From Erythrophleum ivorense (taxonomy: Eukaryota > Streptophyta > Magnoliopsida > Fabales > Fabaceae), in NCBI GenBank assembly GCA_026724425.1, contig JAIUCV010000007.1, positions 21,047,286-21,111,285 on the forward strand: a stretch of 64,000 nucleotides of DNA, read 5' to 3'. Positions within the stretch are counted from its first letter, which is position 1; every line of letters begins with the position of its first letter. This document shows, piece by piece, positions 12,305 through 23,555 of the stretch. The notes beneath the pieces were generated by a model. The model was not told the DNA's origin. It was given only the letters and a program-made list of their open reading frames with translations, and made no database searches. The position numbers and the translations under genes are program-made.

Positions 12305-13557
12305 CTATTTCAAAGATTCATTTTCTAGTGAAATAGAGTCTAAATTAGATTTTAGTTTTAGAGCATTTTCTTCTAAAATTGAATTTTTTTTTAGCAACTC
12401 CTCATATTTAACAAATAAATTTTTGAAGTCAACTAGAAGTTTATTAAACATCTCATCTAGTTTAGTATATGACAAATAATTTTTAGAGATTACCTTATTG
12501 TCTTCTCGAGCCATAAAGCACATATTTGTCATTTCTTGTTCAAGCTCTTCTTTTTCTTTCTCATCATCATCACTCCAAGCTGCCATAACTTTCTTCTCTC
12601 CAAATGCTTTTGTTGTTCTTCGTCTAAGATATGGGTAGTCATATCTCATGTGTCTGTTCTTCCCACATTCATAGCAAGTGATGACATTCTTCAAAGGTTC
12701 CTCCTTCTTTGGGTTTATTTTGATTGCATTTCCTTTGGACTTCCAAAGTTCTTCCTTCTTTTTGGTGTACTTATCTATTCTCTTGAAGAAGAAGGCTATG
12801 TCTTGTTCATTTAGCTCCTCTTCTTCTTCTTTAGAAGCTTTTTCTAATGCTACTGATTGTAGTGCTACCATTTTTTTTCTATGCTCCAGCTTGTGTCTTT
12901 TTAAGTGATTCTTCTCGTAGGCAATGAGCATCCCCCACAGCTCATCACATGAAAGAGCTTGGAAGTTGTTGCTTTCAACTAAATTTACCTTAGACTGCCA
13001 TTTCTGAGGTAAAATTTTAAGATTTTTCAATTAAGTTCATAATCTATATATTTTTATCTAGTGCTTTTAGATCACCCACCAATTTGGCAAATTGGTTATA
13101 CATTTCTTCTATGCTTTCACCTTCTTTCATGTGGAAGAGTTCGAACTCATAGACGAGCACGTTTAGATTACTTTCTTTGACTTTGGAAGTTCCCTCGTGG
13201 GTTACAATGAGTTTCTCCCACATTTCTTTGGTTGTTTCGCAACTTGATATTTTATCATAGTTAGGCCCATTGATAAAGCACACAGTGCTTGCATTGAAAT
13301 ATTTTGACATCATCTTCAATCTATTTAGCTCTGGGATTGTCTACAATAGCACCAGTTGTTAAATCCACTTTTTAAGGTTTCTTTGGCCCTTCCATGATGA
13401 CTTCCCACACTAAGTAATTAGTTGAACATATGAAAATCTTTATTCTTTCCTTCCAATGTGAGAAGTGTTTCCCAATGAAGTAAGGAGGTTTGAAGGTTGA
13501 GAATCCTTCACTAAAATAAGCTCTTTTAAGGAGGTTGTTAGCGACCATCTTCTGCAC
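12305..13557 (-). pseudogene. Copia gag (UBN2-type) with damaged zinc knuckle
   Basis: The frame opens at ATG 13557 and carries the typical copia gag blocks (PPYFIGKHFSHWKERIKIF; later LVYEFELFHMKEGESIEEMYNQF). A CCHC knuckle follows near 12630-12676, reading CYECGKNRHMRYDYP. The last cysteine of C-X2-C-X4-H-X4-C is replaced by tyrosine. Lys/Glu-rich segments follow. Stops near 13375 and 13043 break the frame. In life this protein would form the virus-like particle and bind RNA. Confidence 0.8.
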
Positions 13558-13629
13558 ACAAAAGAAACATTGGACCTTTTCTCAAGGTTGTTAGGCACAC
13601 AATTAGAAGAGACCTATTTTGATACCAAT

Positions 13630-14490
13630 TGATAATCACACTTAAAAGGGGGTGAATAGGTGTAATGTGCAGAATATGCAATTTTAATGCCTTCTTGAAA
13701 GTAGTGGACCAATGGTCCTCTATCTTTTACTTATAGAAAAGTGGAAGACCTTTGTACTAACAAATCAGAAATAGGTAAAACAATTCTGCTGATTGTTAAA
13801 CTAAAAGAGTGTTGTACAATAGGTTATGTGAGTGTAGTCAACGAGACAAGCAAAGACAAAGTAAGGCCTTTCCAAAGTGGAGGACCAAAGATTAGCAAAA
13901 ATGATAAATGTACATAAAGATTTATTGTTCGGTCAACCTTAACCTACATCCAGTCCCCTTATAACACTTAAGGGATTTTTCACTACTCAGCAAAAACTTA
14001 CAGATACGTGTATAACACCATTTACAAATTTCACCATACAGTGATATCTTAAGAGAATTTTCAATGGTTTAGCCTAAACTCATTTTCAAACTTCAATCAA
14101 TACTCCTTTTTCTTTTACACCAAGTATTACACTCTCACAAGAATGCTTTTTTATAATCTAATATATCAAATTCTAATCAAGTAATCTTGTTTGAAATTTC
14201 TAGCTCTTTTCACTTCAATTTTCTTGTTATCTCATTTCACAACTTTGAGCATTTATAAACTTTTTGGAATGACTATCTGGTAGAGACAACCCTGATCTTC
14301 ATCATTTAACTTTTCTGGCACAACCTTGAATTATCTCCAATGTTTAAAACTTTCAACCTTCGCAGGTTTTATTCGTTTATGCAGCTTGTCTAGTCAACTC
14401 ATACTAAATGCTAATCATGGAGCTCAAAACGTGGTTAAAGTCGAATTTTATTTTTGAGTAAGTTAGCAATAACAAATGCTACCTAACACT
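13630..14490 (-). repeat. Probable 5' LTR of the copia element at 8770
   Basis: On the plus strand it starts TGATAATCACACTTAAAAGG, directly beside the degenerate tRNA-Met primer-binding site. That terminus is typical of plant copia LTRs. The outer end is tentatively ...GCTACCTAACA near 14490, which gives TGTTAG...TTATCA on the minus strand. No partner LTR or TSD was found, so the outer edge is uncertain. Confidence 0.45.
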
Positions 14491-15059
14491 TTTCTATCCA
14501 TACTTATTTTATGTAAGGAGCTATTACTCATTTGTCTTTATCTCATAAACCAATTTGTCATTTAGCATATAATCGTAGTTTCTTAAGAGTGTGAAATAAG
14601 ATTAAACAATTGGGTCATGGCTTATTGGGCCGAGTTAGATTCTTGGGCTTTTGTATAATACTAAATAATATTTTGTTATCATCAAAGTCTATGGGCCAAC
14701 ACCCATTTGGGTGTGATGATGAGGAAATGCCCATCCATTATGTACATGACTGTGCAAGGGCCAAAAACCTATAGAAGAGGTTGACCAAGACGAAGCATTG
14801 GGAGAGTTCTTTTCTCTCCATTAGCTCATGAGTGGATCAAATGGAACCATCCATTAGAAGTAGGGTCAGATAAGGTTACTCAACATCCTTGGAAAAAGCT
14901 ATTTGAGCATACCTACTGGATTTTCTGGACTCCATGTTGTGATTCTCTATTTAACGAGGATCAACACATGGAGGATGATCTCTTCTTCATATGCCTCCAA
15001 CGAATAAGCAAAGATGACAGGTTAAGACATGAGAAGGTGCGTGCCTAAGAAAAAGGAAC
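14491..15059. other. Intergenic; possible upstream part of the LINE remnant
   Basis: No frame is recognisable in most of it. The segment about 14700-15059 may be decayed LINE sequence leading into the RNase H fragment, because no break is visible before 15060, but no domain can be read. Confidence 0.35.
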
Positions 15060-15600
15060 AATTTAAATACTAGCGTTTCCCTATAGAGGCATGGGTTAAA
15101 GTCATTGTTGATAGTTTTGTTCAAGGAAACGGCTCTGCTGCATGTGGTGGACTATTATGGGACGACTCTAGCTAATGGGTGGCAAGTTTTGGGTGTAACC
15201 TAGGTTTATTTCAATCACAATAGTTGAGTTATGGAGCATCCTCTTGGATGTGCAACCTATTTGGAAACACAGATATAAGATGGTGATCCTTCATGCTAAC
15301 TCTCCTACTGCTATTAATCTGGCCCAAAAAGGATGTGGCCATTGGCCACCACCATCCCTACTTTAACTTAGTGTGTCCGAGATTAAGCTCCCTCTTAATT
15401 AACACTAGGATGTGTCACTACTTCATGTGTACAATGAAGTTAATGCCAGCGCAAATTGGCTCGCACATCATAGTCATAACTTACATACCTCTTGGCTGCC
15501 ATGGGTTTGCCACCCCTCCTTTTGGCTGTAGAGGTCACCTCTTTGAAGACATGATGGGAGTCACCTTCCCTCGTTTCATATGGATGTAAACGTATATTTT
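15060..15600 (+). pseudogene. LINE-type RNase H-like domain remnant
   Basis: Across frames the plus strand encodes the plant non-LTR RNase H-like domain (PF13456 type). It has a start like V-K-V-I-V-D-S with QGNGSAACGGLLWDDSS, then WVASFGCNLGLF. After a gap come blocks resembling LHVYNEVNASANWLAHHSH and DGSHLPSFHMDVN, the usual C-terminal tail. Stops (TAA in the WDDSS*WVASF block, TAG further on) and frameshifts show it is dead. It could be a stand-alone RNase H-like host gene fragment, but the tail matches LINE C-termini better. Confidence 0.65.
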
Positions 15601-16475
15601 TTATATAATTTATATCTATATATTTTTATAATTATTATTCTATATATTAAATCATTATTTTAACCACAAATCATCTTATTAAAAGTAAGACTAAAAGAAT
15701 TATTTCCTATCTCACATACTTATTTTTTACTCTTTTTTTTTTTACTTTTATATTTTCCAACTAAACAAGTCGATTAGTTTCATCCTTGTTTTGGGCTATA
15801 AGCCTTTTTTATGCAACCCAATAAAAAAAAGAAAGCCTACTTGGATTTAAAGCCCAGGGCCTATAGAAATAAGCTAGAGTTGAAGTGAAAAACTTCAAAA
15901 TGGGAGCTGAAAAATGCAAATTAACCCCAATTTTGTTTTAAAAAAATTTAATAAAAAGGGACAATTGATTTCTCACGGCCTTGACAAATCAATTATAATT
16001 TAAAAAAACAGGTGTTTGAAGAAATAAATTTTGGCAACGTACGGATGTTTTGGTTTAATATATTTGTTTTACTTAGAGTAAAAAAGCCGCTTCAACCTAG
16101 CTAGCCATTAACAATTGCCAACTTTTATTTGGTTTTTATCTTACCAATAAATTACACTTTCCTCAATCCCACAACAAAGTCAATAATTGTCTTTTAATAA
16201 TGGGGCCAAAAGCGTTTGATATTTCAAAATAAGGAAACCTCCTGTTATTCCTTCATGTGGACAAGATTTCCCCTTTCCCTCATGAAATAGAATCCACAAG
16301 TGTCAAGACTCGAGCTACCATGCATCTCATTCATCAAATATTGGCTTCCCGTAAAATTAATCATATCACCTGAGCATTTTCCTCTGACTTCCACACTCTT
16401 TTCTTCTCCAACATTGAACTAGGCATATTTAACACAGCACTGATCTGAGTCTTTGAGACTATCTTCTTCCCCCAA
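15601..16475 (+). promoter_or_regulatory. Upstream region of the bHLH gene
   Basis: AT-rich DNA between the LINE remnant and the bHLH start codon, with no other gene. It presumably holds the promoter and 5' UTR. A TATA-like TATTTAACAC lies at about 16427, but it is close to the start codon and I cannot assign a transcription start. No clear light-response box was identified by eye. Confidence 0.35.
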
Positions 16476-19400
16476 ATGAGTCAGTGCGTACCTAGCTGGG
16501 ATGTGGACAACAATATTTGTTCAGCCCCCAGAGCCCCTCTTCATTCTAACTCCAATTCCACCGTCCTTGATGTCCCCATGTACTGCCTCTCTCGTACTGT
16601 ATTTGAATATAATTTAATCTGGCAGATACATATACATATATTAATATATATATATATATATATATCGATACTGCTCTCTTCTTTAAGTATCCGTGGTTTA
16701 TAGTAGCTGGTATTCCATGCAGGTTAGACTATGAAGTTGCGGAGCTTACATGGCAGAACGGGCAGCTATCCATGAACGGCTTGGGTCTGCAGCGACTTCC
16801 GGCAAAACCCATCACCGCCTCCGCCGTCACAAACAACAGTTCAAAGTACACATGGGAGAAGCTGCCTCGTGCTAGTGGCACCTTGGAGTCCATAGTCAAC
16901 CAAGCTACTCGCCTTCCCCACCACAACAAATCCATGTCCCATATTGTCGACGTCGACCGTGGCGACGGAGAGAAGTTAGTGCCGTGGTTCGACCCCCATC
17001 GAGCGGCTGCTGCATCAAACACAATGACAATGGACGCCTTAGTGCCTTGCTCGAATCGGACGGACGAGCAGAGCACGGCCGGTGTGGATGAATCTATGGG
17101 TGGAGGGATCGGCACGTGCGTCGTGGGTTGCTCGCCACATCTGGGATCTTGCAGTGGGGCTGCCGTGCATGACGGAGACACCCGCTTTGCTGCGAGACCC
17201 ACCGGGGTGGCGCGGGTGCCTGTAGCCCGCGAGTGGAGTAGCAGGGATCAAAGTGTGAGTGAGAGAGATAGCCATCACGTGACCCTCGACGCGTGCGACA
17301 GGGAATTGGATTACACTTCTGCTTCAATGGGTTCGCCGGAAAACACCAGCTCCGCCAGGCCGTGCACGAAGACAACTGTCGCTGATGACCATGATTCCGT
17401 TTGCTACAGTACACAGGCAATGTTTATGTTTTTCTTTTTTCCATCTGCTATTTGATTAGTTAATAATAAAAATAAGAAAATACAAGTGAATGAACCTAAT
17501 TGCTTCTCTTAAACAATTTTTTCTTCCAAACAAAAAAATCAGATTCTCTTAAATGATCGTTTTCCAATAGTTGTGTTATTGTGATTACTGATTAGCCTCT
17601 TTTTAAAGTTTTTTTAAATATATAATCCTGTGTGTTCAGATTTTTTTTGAAATTTAATCTTTATTATAGGGAGAGGAAGGTGATGAGGAAGACAAGAAGA
17701 AAAGAACAGTAAATTCCTCGTCGTCCAATAAAAGGCGTAGAGCTGCTGCTGTACACAATCAATCTGAAAGAGTGAGATCTCGTTTAATGAATCTAATTTA
17801 GTAGTTCAAATTGATTATTATTATTATTATTATTATTATTATTTAATGAAAACCAGGCTTTATTTATTGTTCATTGATTCATTTGCTCATTTTTTTCAGA
17901 AAAGGAGAGATAAGATAAACGAAAGGATGAAGACATTGCAGAAGCTGGTTCCAAATTCCGGTAAGGTAAGTAATAACTAGTTGGGAATGATGGCTACGCT
18001 AAGTTTATTAATGATGAAGCATCTATGGTATTTTGAGCTAGCTAGTTGAGAGATCTCCTCATGAATGTTAATTTTGATGAGGCTTTGCTATTTATACATA
18101 ACTAAAATTCCATTTCATTTTTTTATTCTGAAATGTTGCCATTGCAAAAATAATTTTGCTTGTATAGTTTATACTAAGATTAATTGTACTACTTTTCATA
18201 GAAAAGATTAATTGAGTTGTAACTAAGTATATAGAGAATTACTCTTTTTCCTTTTTCGGTAGGAAAGCATTACTCTTTTTGTTTAGACATTTTAATCTTT
18301 CCGAGAGGCAAAATTTCAGAAAGTTAAGTAAACATTATTACTTTTCTTTTTTTTTTTAAATAATCTCGAAAATATATAATTCTTTACAATTTGTTTCTCC
18401 TTTATTTCTTTTCGATAGCCTTTTCAACAAAATTTCTTTAATACACTATAACTCCCTAGAAATTGTAATTTTTAACACAAATTAAGTCATTAAATACTAT
18501 TTTCTCTCATTAATTATTTAATATAGTTGTTACTAATTCACGTGCACACGCATTTACGCATCTATTCTTAATATCATAATTGACTAATATAAAATTATGT
18601 GCTTAATAACACATACATATCATGTAATTCTACAAAAACATGTATTTAAAGACTACATTCTTTCTTAATTGAAAAAAAAAATTACGTTCTCTAACTCTTT
18701 TCTTAATAAAATCTATTTAGAATTTCTTTGTTTTAATCATTGTATATTAATTACTCCCTGCCCTTTCAAATCTCCAATTGAGACACTGTCAAAAGAATAA
18801 ATACTCAGATAAAGGGGATTCTAGGGAGGAAGGGATAAATGTGGTCCAAAGTGTATTTCCAATCAAATCGCTATATATAAAGGTATTTTAGGGTCGTGTA
18901 AATCTCAGTCCACAGAAAAATCCTATCATACTTATTATTACTTGTGACACTTCGACAGAAGCTTGTTAGGTTAGGAGACAGCCCTTTCTTGTGGTAGGCC
19001 CTTATTTCACACATTGCCTCCGCTATCATGAGTCATTCAACAAGTTATCAAAAATATTTTTTAAAAAAATTAAATTTAAAAAAAAAATCGAAAAGGCGGA
19101 AAAAGAAAGAAAGAAAGCAAAGGCCAACCGTTCTCATGACCAAGTCAACTTTTCAATGGCTATATACTTGCAGGGTTTAATTAGTATAGTTTAACTTAAA
19201 CCAAGTCACCAATAATTAAAATCAGATTACTTATTATTAATTTCAAGTGGCTATCCCAAAAGTGTATATTCTGATTGTTTCTGAACTCGAAGATTAATCT
19301 ATTATACTTACAGTTTTTATTTCTTCACTGTGTGTTTATTTCAGGCTGATAAAGCTTCAATGCTGGATGAGGTGATAGAATATCTGAAGCAACTGCAAGC

Positions 19401-20452
19401 ACAAGTGCAAATGATGAGTAGAATGAGCCTCTCTTCCATGATGCTGCCAATGACCATGCAACAACTTCAAATGTCCATGATGGCTCCAGTGGGGATGGGA
19501 TTGGGTATGGGCATGGGTATGGACATGAACACCATGGCTCGCCCTAGCATCCCCACCATCCCTCCCATTCTCCACCCTGCCGCTGCCTTCATGCCTATGG
19601 CCCCGTGGGATGGTGCCGGTGTTGGCAATCGGCTGCAAGGGGCTCCAGTGACCATGGTAATGCCTGACTTCTTGTCCACATTCCTAGCATGCCAGACACA
19701 GGTGGGAAAATGGTATTGTATATTTTTCTATAATTTTTATATTCAGATTAAATAAACGACTTTAATTTGGTAGTCATGAGTTTTAATTTTTGTGTTCGTA
19801 TGGCTTACTTTTCTATGGGGACAAGGGAAAAAGTCAGAATCTCTTACTGTATTGATTGAAGAAGCAAACCTGGAACTGAATGTTGTTGAAATGAGTTAAT
19901 TTGGACGTATTTGTAAGTTGTAACTAGCAGCTTGCTACGATTTGTGTCGAATGATAGCATTACTTAAAAGACTAGCTAGTAAGTTAAATGAAAGAATTTC
20001 AAAGTTTAAGTACTATATCAGGTCTCAAATCCTGAATGATTACTGTATGAGACATATCATTTGCAGTTCATAAATTTCAAGTATTACCAATGAAAAAAGG
20101 TTCATAGTTTCCATAGAAATTTCTAAATAACTGTATTCAAACGCCTATAAATGTCCTTATTCTTCATCTTTTAACTAAGATATATTTGCCTTTGCGAAGA
20201 TGAAATGCGTCCAATGAAGACTATTAGAGTTTGGATATCTATATATATATATATATATATTGTGGAGGCAACATTTTATCGAGATCATTTCTGGTATTAT
20301 TTTCATATGTAATGATCTTGGGAGATTATTGAATGGTAATTAATCAATACATCATTAATCGATTGCAGCCCATGACCATGGATGCATACAGTAGGATGGC
20401 TGCTATTTATCAGCAGCTGCAGCAAGCTTCAGCTTCTAGCTCCAAGAGCTGA
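16476..20452 (+). CDS. UNE10: bHLH transcription factor, UNE10/PIF8 clade
   Basis: Six exons give a 468-residue protein: 16476-16579, 16723-17416, 17670-17771, 17900-17965, 19345-19701 and 20369-20452. The N-terminus MSQCVPSWD matches the UNE10/PIF8 branch of phytochrome-interacting factors. The active-phytochrome-binding motif ELTWQNGQ is at residues 42-49. The bHLH domain is about 291-343: its basic region HNQSERKRR has His295, Glu299 and Arg303, the H-E-R set that reads G-box DNA, and helix 2 contains ADKASMLDEVIEYLKQLQAQ. A Met/Gly-rich stretch (about 347-390) and a Gln/Ala/Ser tail follow. Family role: a nuclear, light-regulated repressor of photomorphogenesis that binds G-boxes. The second intron appears to use a GC donor. 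The start is the first ATG, which gives the family N-terminus. The frame is intact and the gene looks functional. A copia element lies 320 bp beyond the stop. Confidence 0.93.
17417..17669 (+). other. Probable GC-AG intron of the bHLH gene
   Basis: Exon 2 ends ...ACACAG followed by GCAATG, and the intron ends TTATAG before GGAGAGGAA. This phase-0 junction keeps the conserved DHDSVC..Q-GEE order of the family. GT donors at 17409 (ACA|GTACAC) or 17421 shift the frame and reach a TAA within about 15 codons. A GT donor at 17399 (TCC|GTTTGC) also keeps frame but removes six residues that the family usually keeps. Confidence 0.7.
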
Positions 20453-20772
20453 GCTGTCAGGCGTTCTTCTGTTGTTAAACTGTTACAGCTAGCTATAATA
20501 GTTTGCAGCTTATTTTTGGTGGAAAATTTGTATATTAATTAGATCCTGAGTAGTTTGGCCCCACAGAAGAAAAAAAAAAAGCTCCAAAGCAAGCAATGAA
20601 CTCAGTCGCTTAATTTTAGTGCTTTTTTTCCAAAACTACTTGATGTTGGTGGAATTTAGGTCATTTTAATTATTACCCGCATGTTAGTATGTCCATGTAT
20701 TTTTATTGAACTACTCGACTTTATTCAATTCCTATTCTTCTTTCCCCTCTCAAACTTTGCGTGTTGAATGCC
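20453..20772 (+). other. 3' flank of the bHLH gene
   Basis: AT-rich sequence following the TGA stop, probably including the 3' UTR. An A-run at 20569-20580 is present, but no canonical AATAAA signal is clear. The copia TSD begins at 20773, so the native downstream sequence resumes beyond that element. Confidence 0.4.
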
Positions 20773-20777
20773 ACTTT

Positions 20778-21150
20778 TGATGGAATTATGACATTTGAAA
20801 TTATGGAGACAAGAGAATGAGAACAAAAGAAGCAAAGAGTGGATATCTGAAATTGAATTGCTAATAAAAATTTTTTTGATTGTTACAATATAGATTGCCT
20901 TTATCCCTATTTATAATATTTGCTAGACGGTGGAGTATTATTATGTTGCTTCATGCCAAAGGATTCCTCCTAAAGCCACTACCACTCTAGGCAAATGAAA
21001 GATTACAAATTATGAGCCAATGTATTAGACTTGCCATCCAGTGAGTATTCCATAGCCTATACATTAGACTTGCCGCCACTATCTTCATGTGCTTTAGTTT
21101 ATATTATCAATGCACCGCACCTCTTTTTTCTAGATTAGTATATTTTAACA
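20778..21150 (-). repeat. Copia 3' LTR (373 bp)
   Basis: On the plus strand it runs from TGATGGAATTATGAC to TATATTTTAACA. It matches 33102-33471 and 33763-34133 along its whole length with scattered substitutions. TSD ACTTT lies immediately before it and the polypurine tract immediately after it. Confidence 0.92.
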
Positions 21151-21162
21151 CTCCTCCTTAAT

Positions 21163-22374
21163 CTAGAAAAAATCTATAACTCCAAGCATTTCTCTGAACT
21201 TGATAAATTTTTCAATTGTAATTGGCTTTGTAAAAATATTTGCAAGTTGGTCTTCAGTCTTGCAAAACTCTAACTCGATTTTTTCCCATTCCACGAGCTC
21301 TAGAATAAAATGATGTCGAATTTCAATATGTTTAGTGCGACCATGAAAAATAGGATTCTTTGTCATAACAATTGCAGACATATTGTCACAATAGATCTTT
21401 GTTGGCATGCTGATACTTTGATGTAAATTTTCTAATATTCTTTTAAGCCAAATTGCTTCATAAGCTGCATTTGTTGTTGCTATATATTTTGCATCTACTA
21501 ACGAAAGCATAACTATTTTTTGCTTCTTTGATGCCCATGAGTTTACTTTGGAACCTAGAAGAAAGATACATCCTGTTGTGTTCTTTCTATCATCAATGCT
21601 TCCTACCCAATCACCATCGGTGTAGCCAATTAAGTTGCAATCATCTTCTGCTTCATACAAGATGCCAAAACTCTTCATGCCTTTCACATATCTCAAGATT
21701 CGTTTCGCAACTATGAGATATGACTTGCTAAGCTCGCTCATAAATCTAGAAACAATACTAATAGCATGCACTATGTTAGGTCTTGTGTTAATGAGATAAA
21801 TCAATGAGCCAACAAGGCTTCAATAAGTCACCTCATTCACATTTTCTTTGCATCCTCCTTTGATAGCTTCTTATTAGTCCCCATTGGTGTAGATGCTGGC
21901 TTGCAATCTTGCATCTTGAATTTGTTCAACAAATCATCAGCATATTTCTCTTGAGAAATGAATATCTGACTGGGTCTTTGTTTTACTTGCATTCCAAGAA
22001 AGTATCCCATGAGCCAAGATCAGTCATCTTGTACTCCTTCATCATGGCATGCTTAAAGTCTTCAATCATCTTTGTATCAATGCCGGTATATATTAAATCA
22101 TCTACATATAGACAAAGGATGAGGAAATGATCTCCTTACATTTTCATATACAATGATGGCTCACTTGGGCTTTTGTTGAAGTCGTAATAAAAAAGATACT
22201 TGTCTATTTTACTATTCCTCGCATGCAGTACTTGCTTCAATCCATAAAGTGCTTTTTTTAATCGATATACTCTGTCTTCTTTGCCTTGGACCAAATACTC
22301 TTGAGGTTGCTCCACGTACACTTCTTCTTTAATTTCTCCATTTAGGAATCCTGACTTCACATCTAATTGATAAA
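21163..22374 (-). pseudogene. Copia RNase H and C-terminal RT half
   Basis: The frame 21804-21163 encodes the copia RNase H: MIYLINTRPNIVHAISIVSRF, then GYTDGDWVGS, SLVDAKYIA, YCDNMSA and TKHIEIRHHF. Many catalytic-type acidic residues are kept. From 22360 to 22136 lies the RT block QLDVKSGFLNG-like start followed by YGLKQVLHAR. The region between (about 21805-22135) encodes the YVDD area in broken frames. The gypsy element cuts RT at 22374. The other RT half starts at 30243. Confidence 0.88.
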
Positions 22375-22439
22375 TGTAACAATCAGAATTACTGAAATTT
22401 TTTAAGTCCTGAAATTTTTCTAAATCTACTGGCTACAGC

Positions 22440-22690
22440 CCAACTATAGCGAATGTACCTATTCACTATAGCGAGAAATGACCTAACTATAGCGAATGTG
22501 CTTGTTCGCTATAGAAAAAATTCTTCTAGCTATAGCGAGTTTGGGCATTCCATAAAAAAACTAGGGAGTTCCTCACAATAGTGCGCATCGTAGCGAGAAC
22601 ATGAGCTTGGGACTAATACGTGCTCGCAGTAGTGAGAGTTATTCCTCGCTATCTCATTATAGCGAGGGTTAGTCAAGAAAAGGGTGAAAG
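22440..22690. repeat. CTATAGCGA palindromic motif cluster in LTR
   Basis: About eight variants of (T)CGCTATAGCGA half-sites or full sites occur in both orientations, for example AACTATAGCGAATGT, TTCGCTATAG and AGCTATAGCGAG. The related solo LTR has a matching cluster at 39220-39350. Its position in the 5' part of the LTR (U3) suggests a regulatory or subterminal role, which is inference. Confidence 0.8.
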
Positions 22691-23359
22691 AAGAGAATTT
22701 TTCTTCTTAAAGAGTTTAGATCCTCTCCTTTTCTTTTAACTGACTTAGCTTCGTCCAAAGCAGAGAAAAAGGCTTGAGAGAAAGAGAAACCAAGAGAAGC
22801 TAAGAGAGAAGGAAGGAAACCAAAGAAGAAAGGTAAGAACCTTTAAAGCTTCTTCTTCTTGACTTTTTTCTTCTGTTTCTAAGTTTCCTTTCCATGGATT
22901 GTTGAGTAAGATAGCTCTGTTCTGACCTAGAATTAGTAAGAAACTCTTGAATTAGAGTGTGATAAGTTAAGAAATGCAAAGAAAGTAGAAGAAGAGTTAG
23001 TGAAATTCTAGAGGGAGAAAACTAGGGGTTCTTACATACTTTGTAGGGTTTGGCTTAATGAAGAACCCCCTAGCTTTGTGAGTGTTTATTTGAGTTATAA
23101 GAGAGTAATTACTTGTTGTGTCTAGGTTTAAGGGAAGCAGTTCTATCTAGTTGTGATTGTGAGACCAAGAAGGGAGAAGAAAAAATGAAAGGGAAAGCTT
23201 GTGTTGGCTTGTAAAATAGCTCTCCACTCTTTCTTGTTGCATTCTTAGATGTGTAATAGTCATTGTATACTTGTGTATGTGCTTGTATTGTGGGACATGC
23301 CATTTGATGTTGCCTTGATGCATTGGTACCAATATGCTTATGTTTTGGGTTGTAAAAAT

Positions 23360-23555
23360 TGCTAGGGTGAGGTAGTGCCAAAAGTCCCTTGTGATTGGTG
23401 AGGTAGAGCCAAAAGTCTATAGAAACAGGTGAGACAAGACTAAAAGTCTCATGAATGAGTGAGGCCAAGTTAAAAGTCCCTAGACCAAGGGTGAGGCCAA
23501 TCCAAAAGTCCTTAAAATAAGGTAAGGCTAGACCAAAAGTCCCTAGAGCTTGTTA
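23360..23555. repeat. Tandem repeat, about 6 units of about 32 bp, in LTR
   Basis: Units follow the pattern GGTGAGGC-AGA-CCAAAAGTCCCTAGA. Six are readable, with the AAAAGTC core kept in each. The solo LTR at 36839 has about four units in reverse complement (38240-38360), so copy number differs between related LTRs. Confidence 0.8.

Larger units (their letters stand above)
8770..13629 (-). mobile_element. Decayed Ty1/copia retrotransposon, internal region
   Basis: On the minus strand the order is gag, GAG-pre-integrase, integrase, reverse transcriptase, RNase H. Integrase before RT defines the copia superfamily. The primer-binding site is a degenerate TTGGTATCAAAAT (reverse complement at about 13617-13629) next to an LTR-like end at 13630, as expected for tRNA-Met priming. 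The frame is broken by many stops and shifts, so the copy is dead. The 5' LTR is probably 13630-14490; the 3' LTR was not recognised. Confidence 0.85.

Noticed and set aside
17039..17420. Open frames on the minus strand over bHLH exon 2
   Set aside because: They are antisense shadows of a GC-richer coding exon and show no domain; the plus frame encodes a recognisable PIF-type protein.
19357..19679. His-rich and Met/Gly-rich minus-strand frames
   Set aside because: Complement of the Met/Gly-rich segment of bHLH exon 5; the composition explains the open frames.
22440..22690. CTATAGCGA cluster as a CRISPR array
   Set aside because: Irregular spacing, both orientations, plant nuclear context and position within an LTR.
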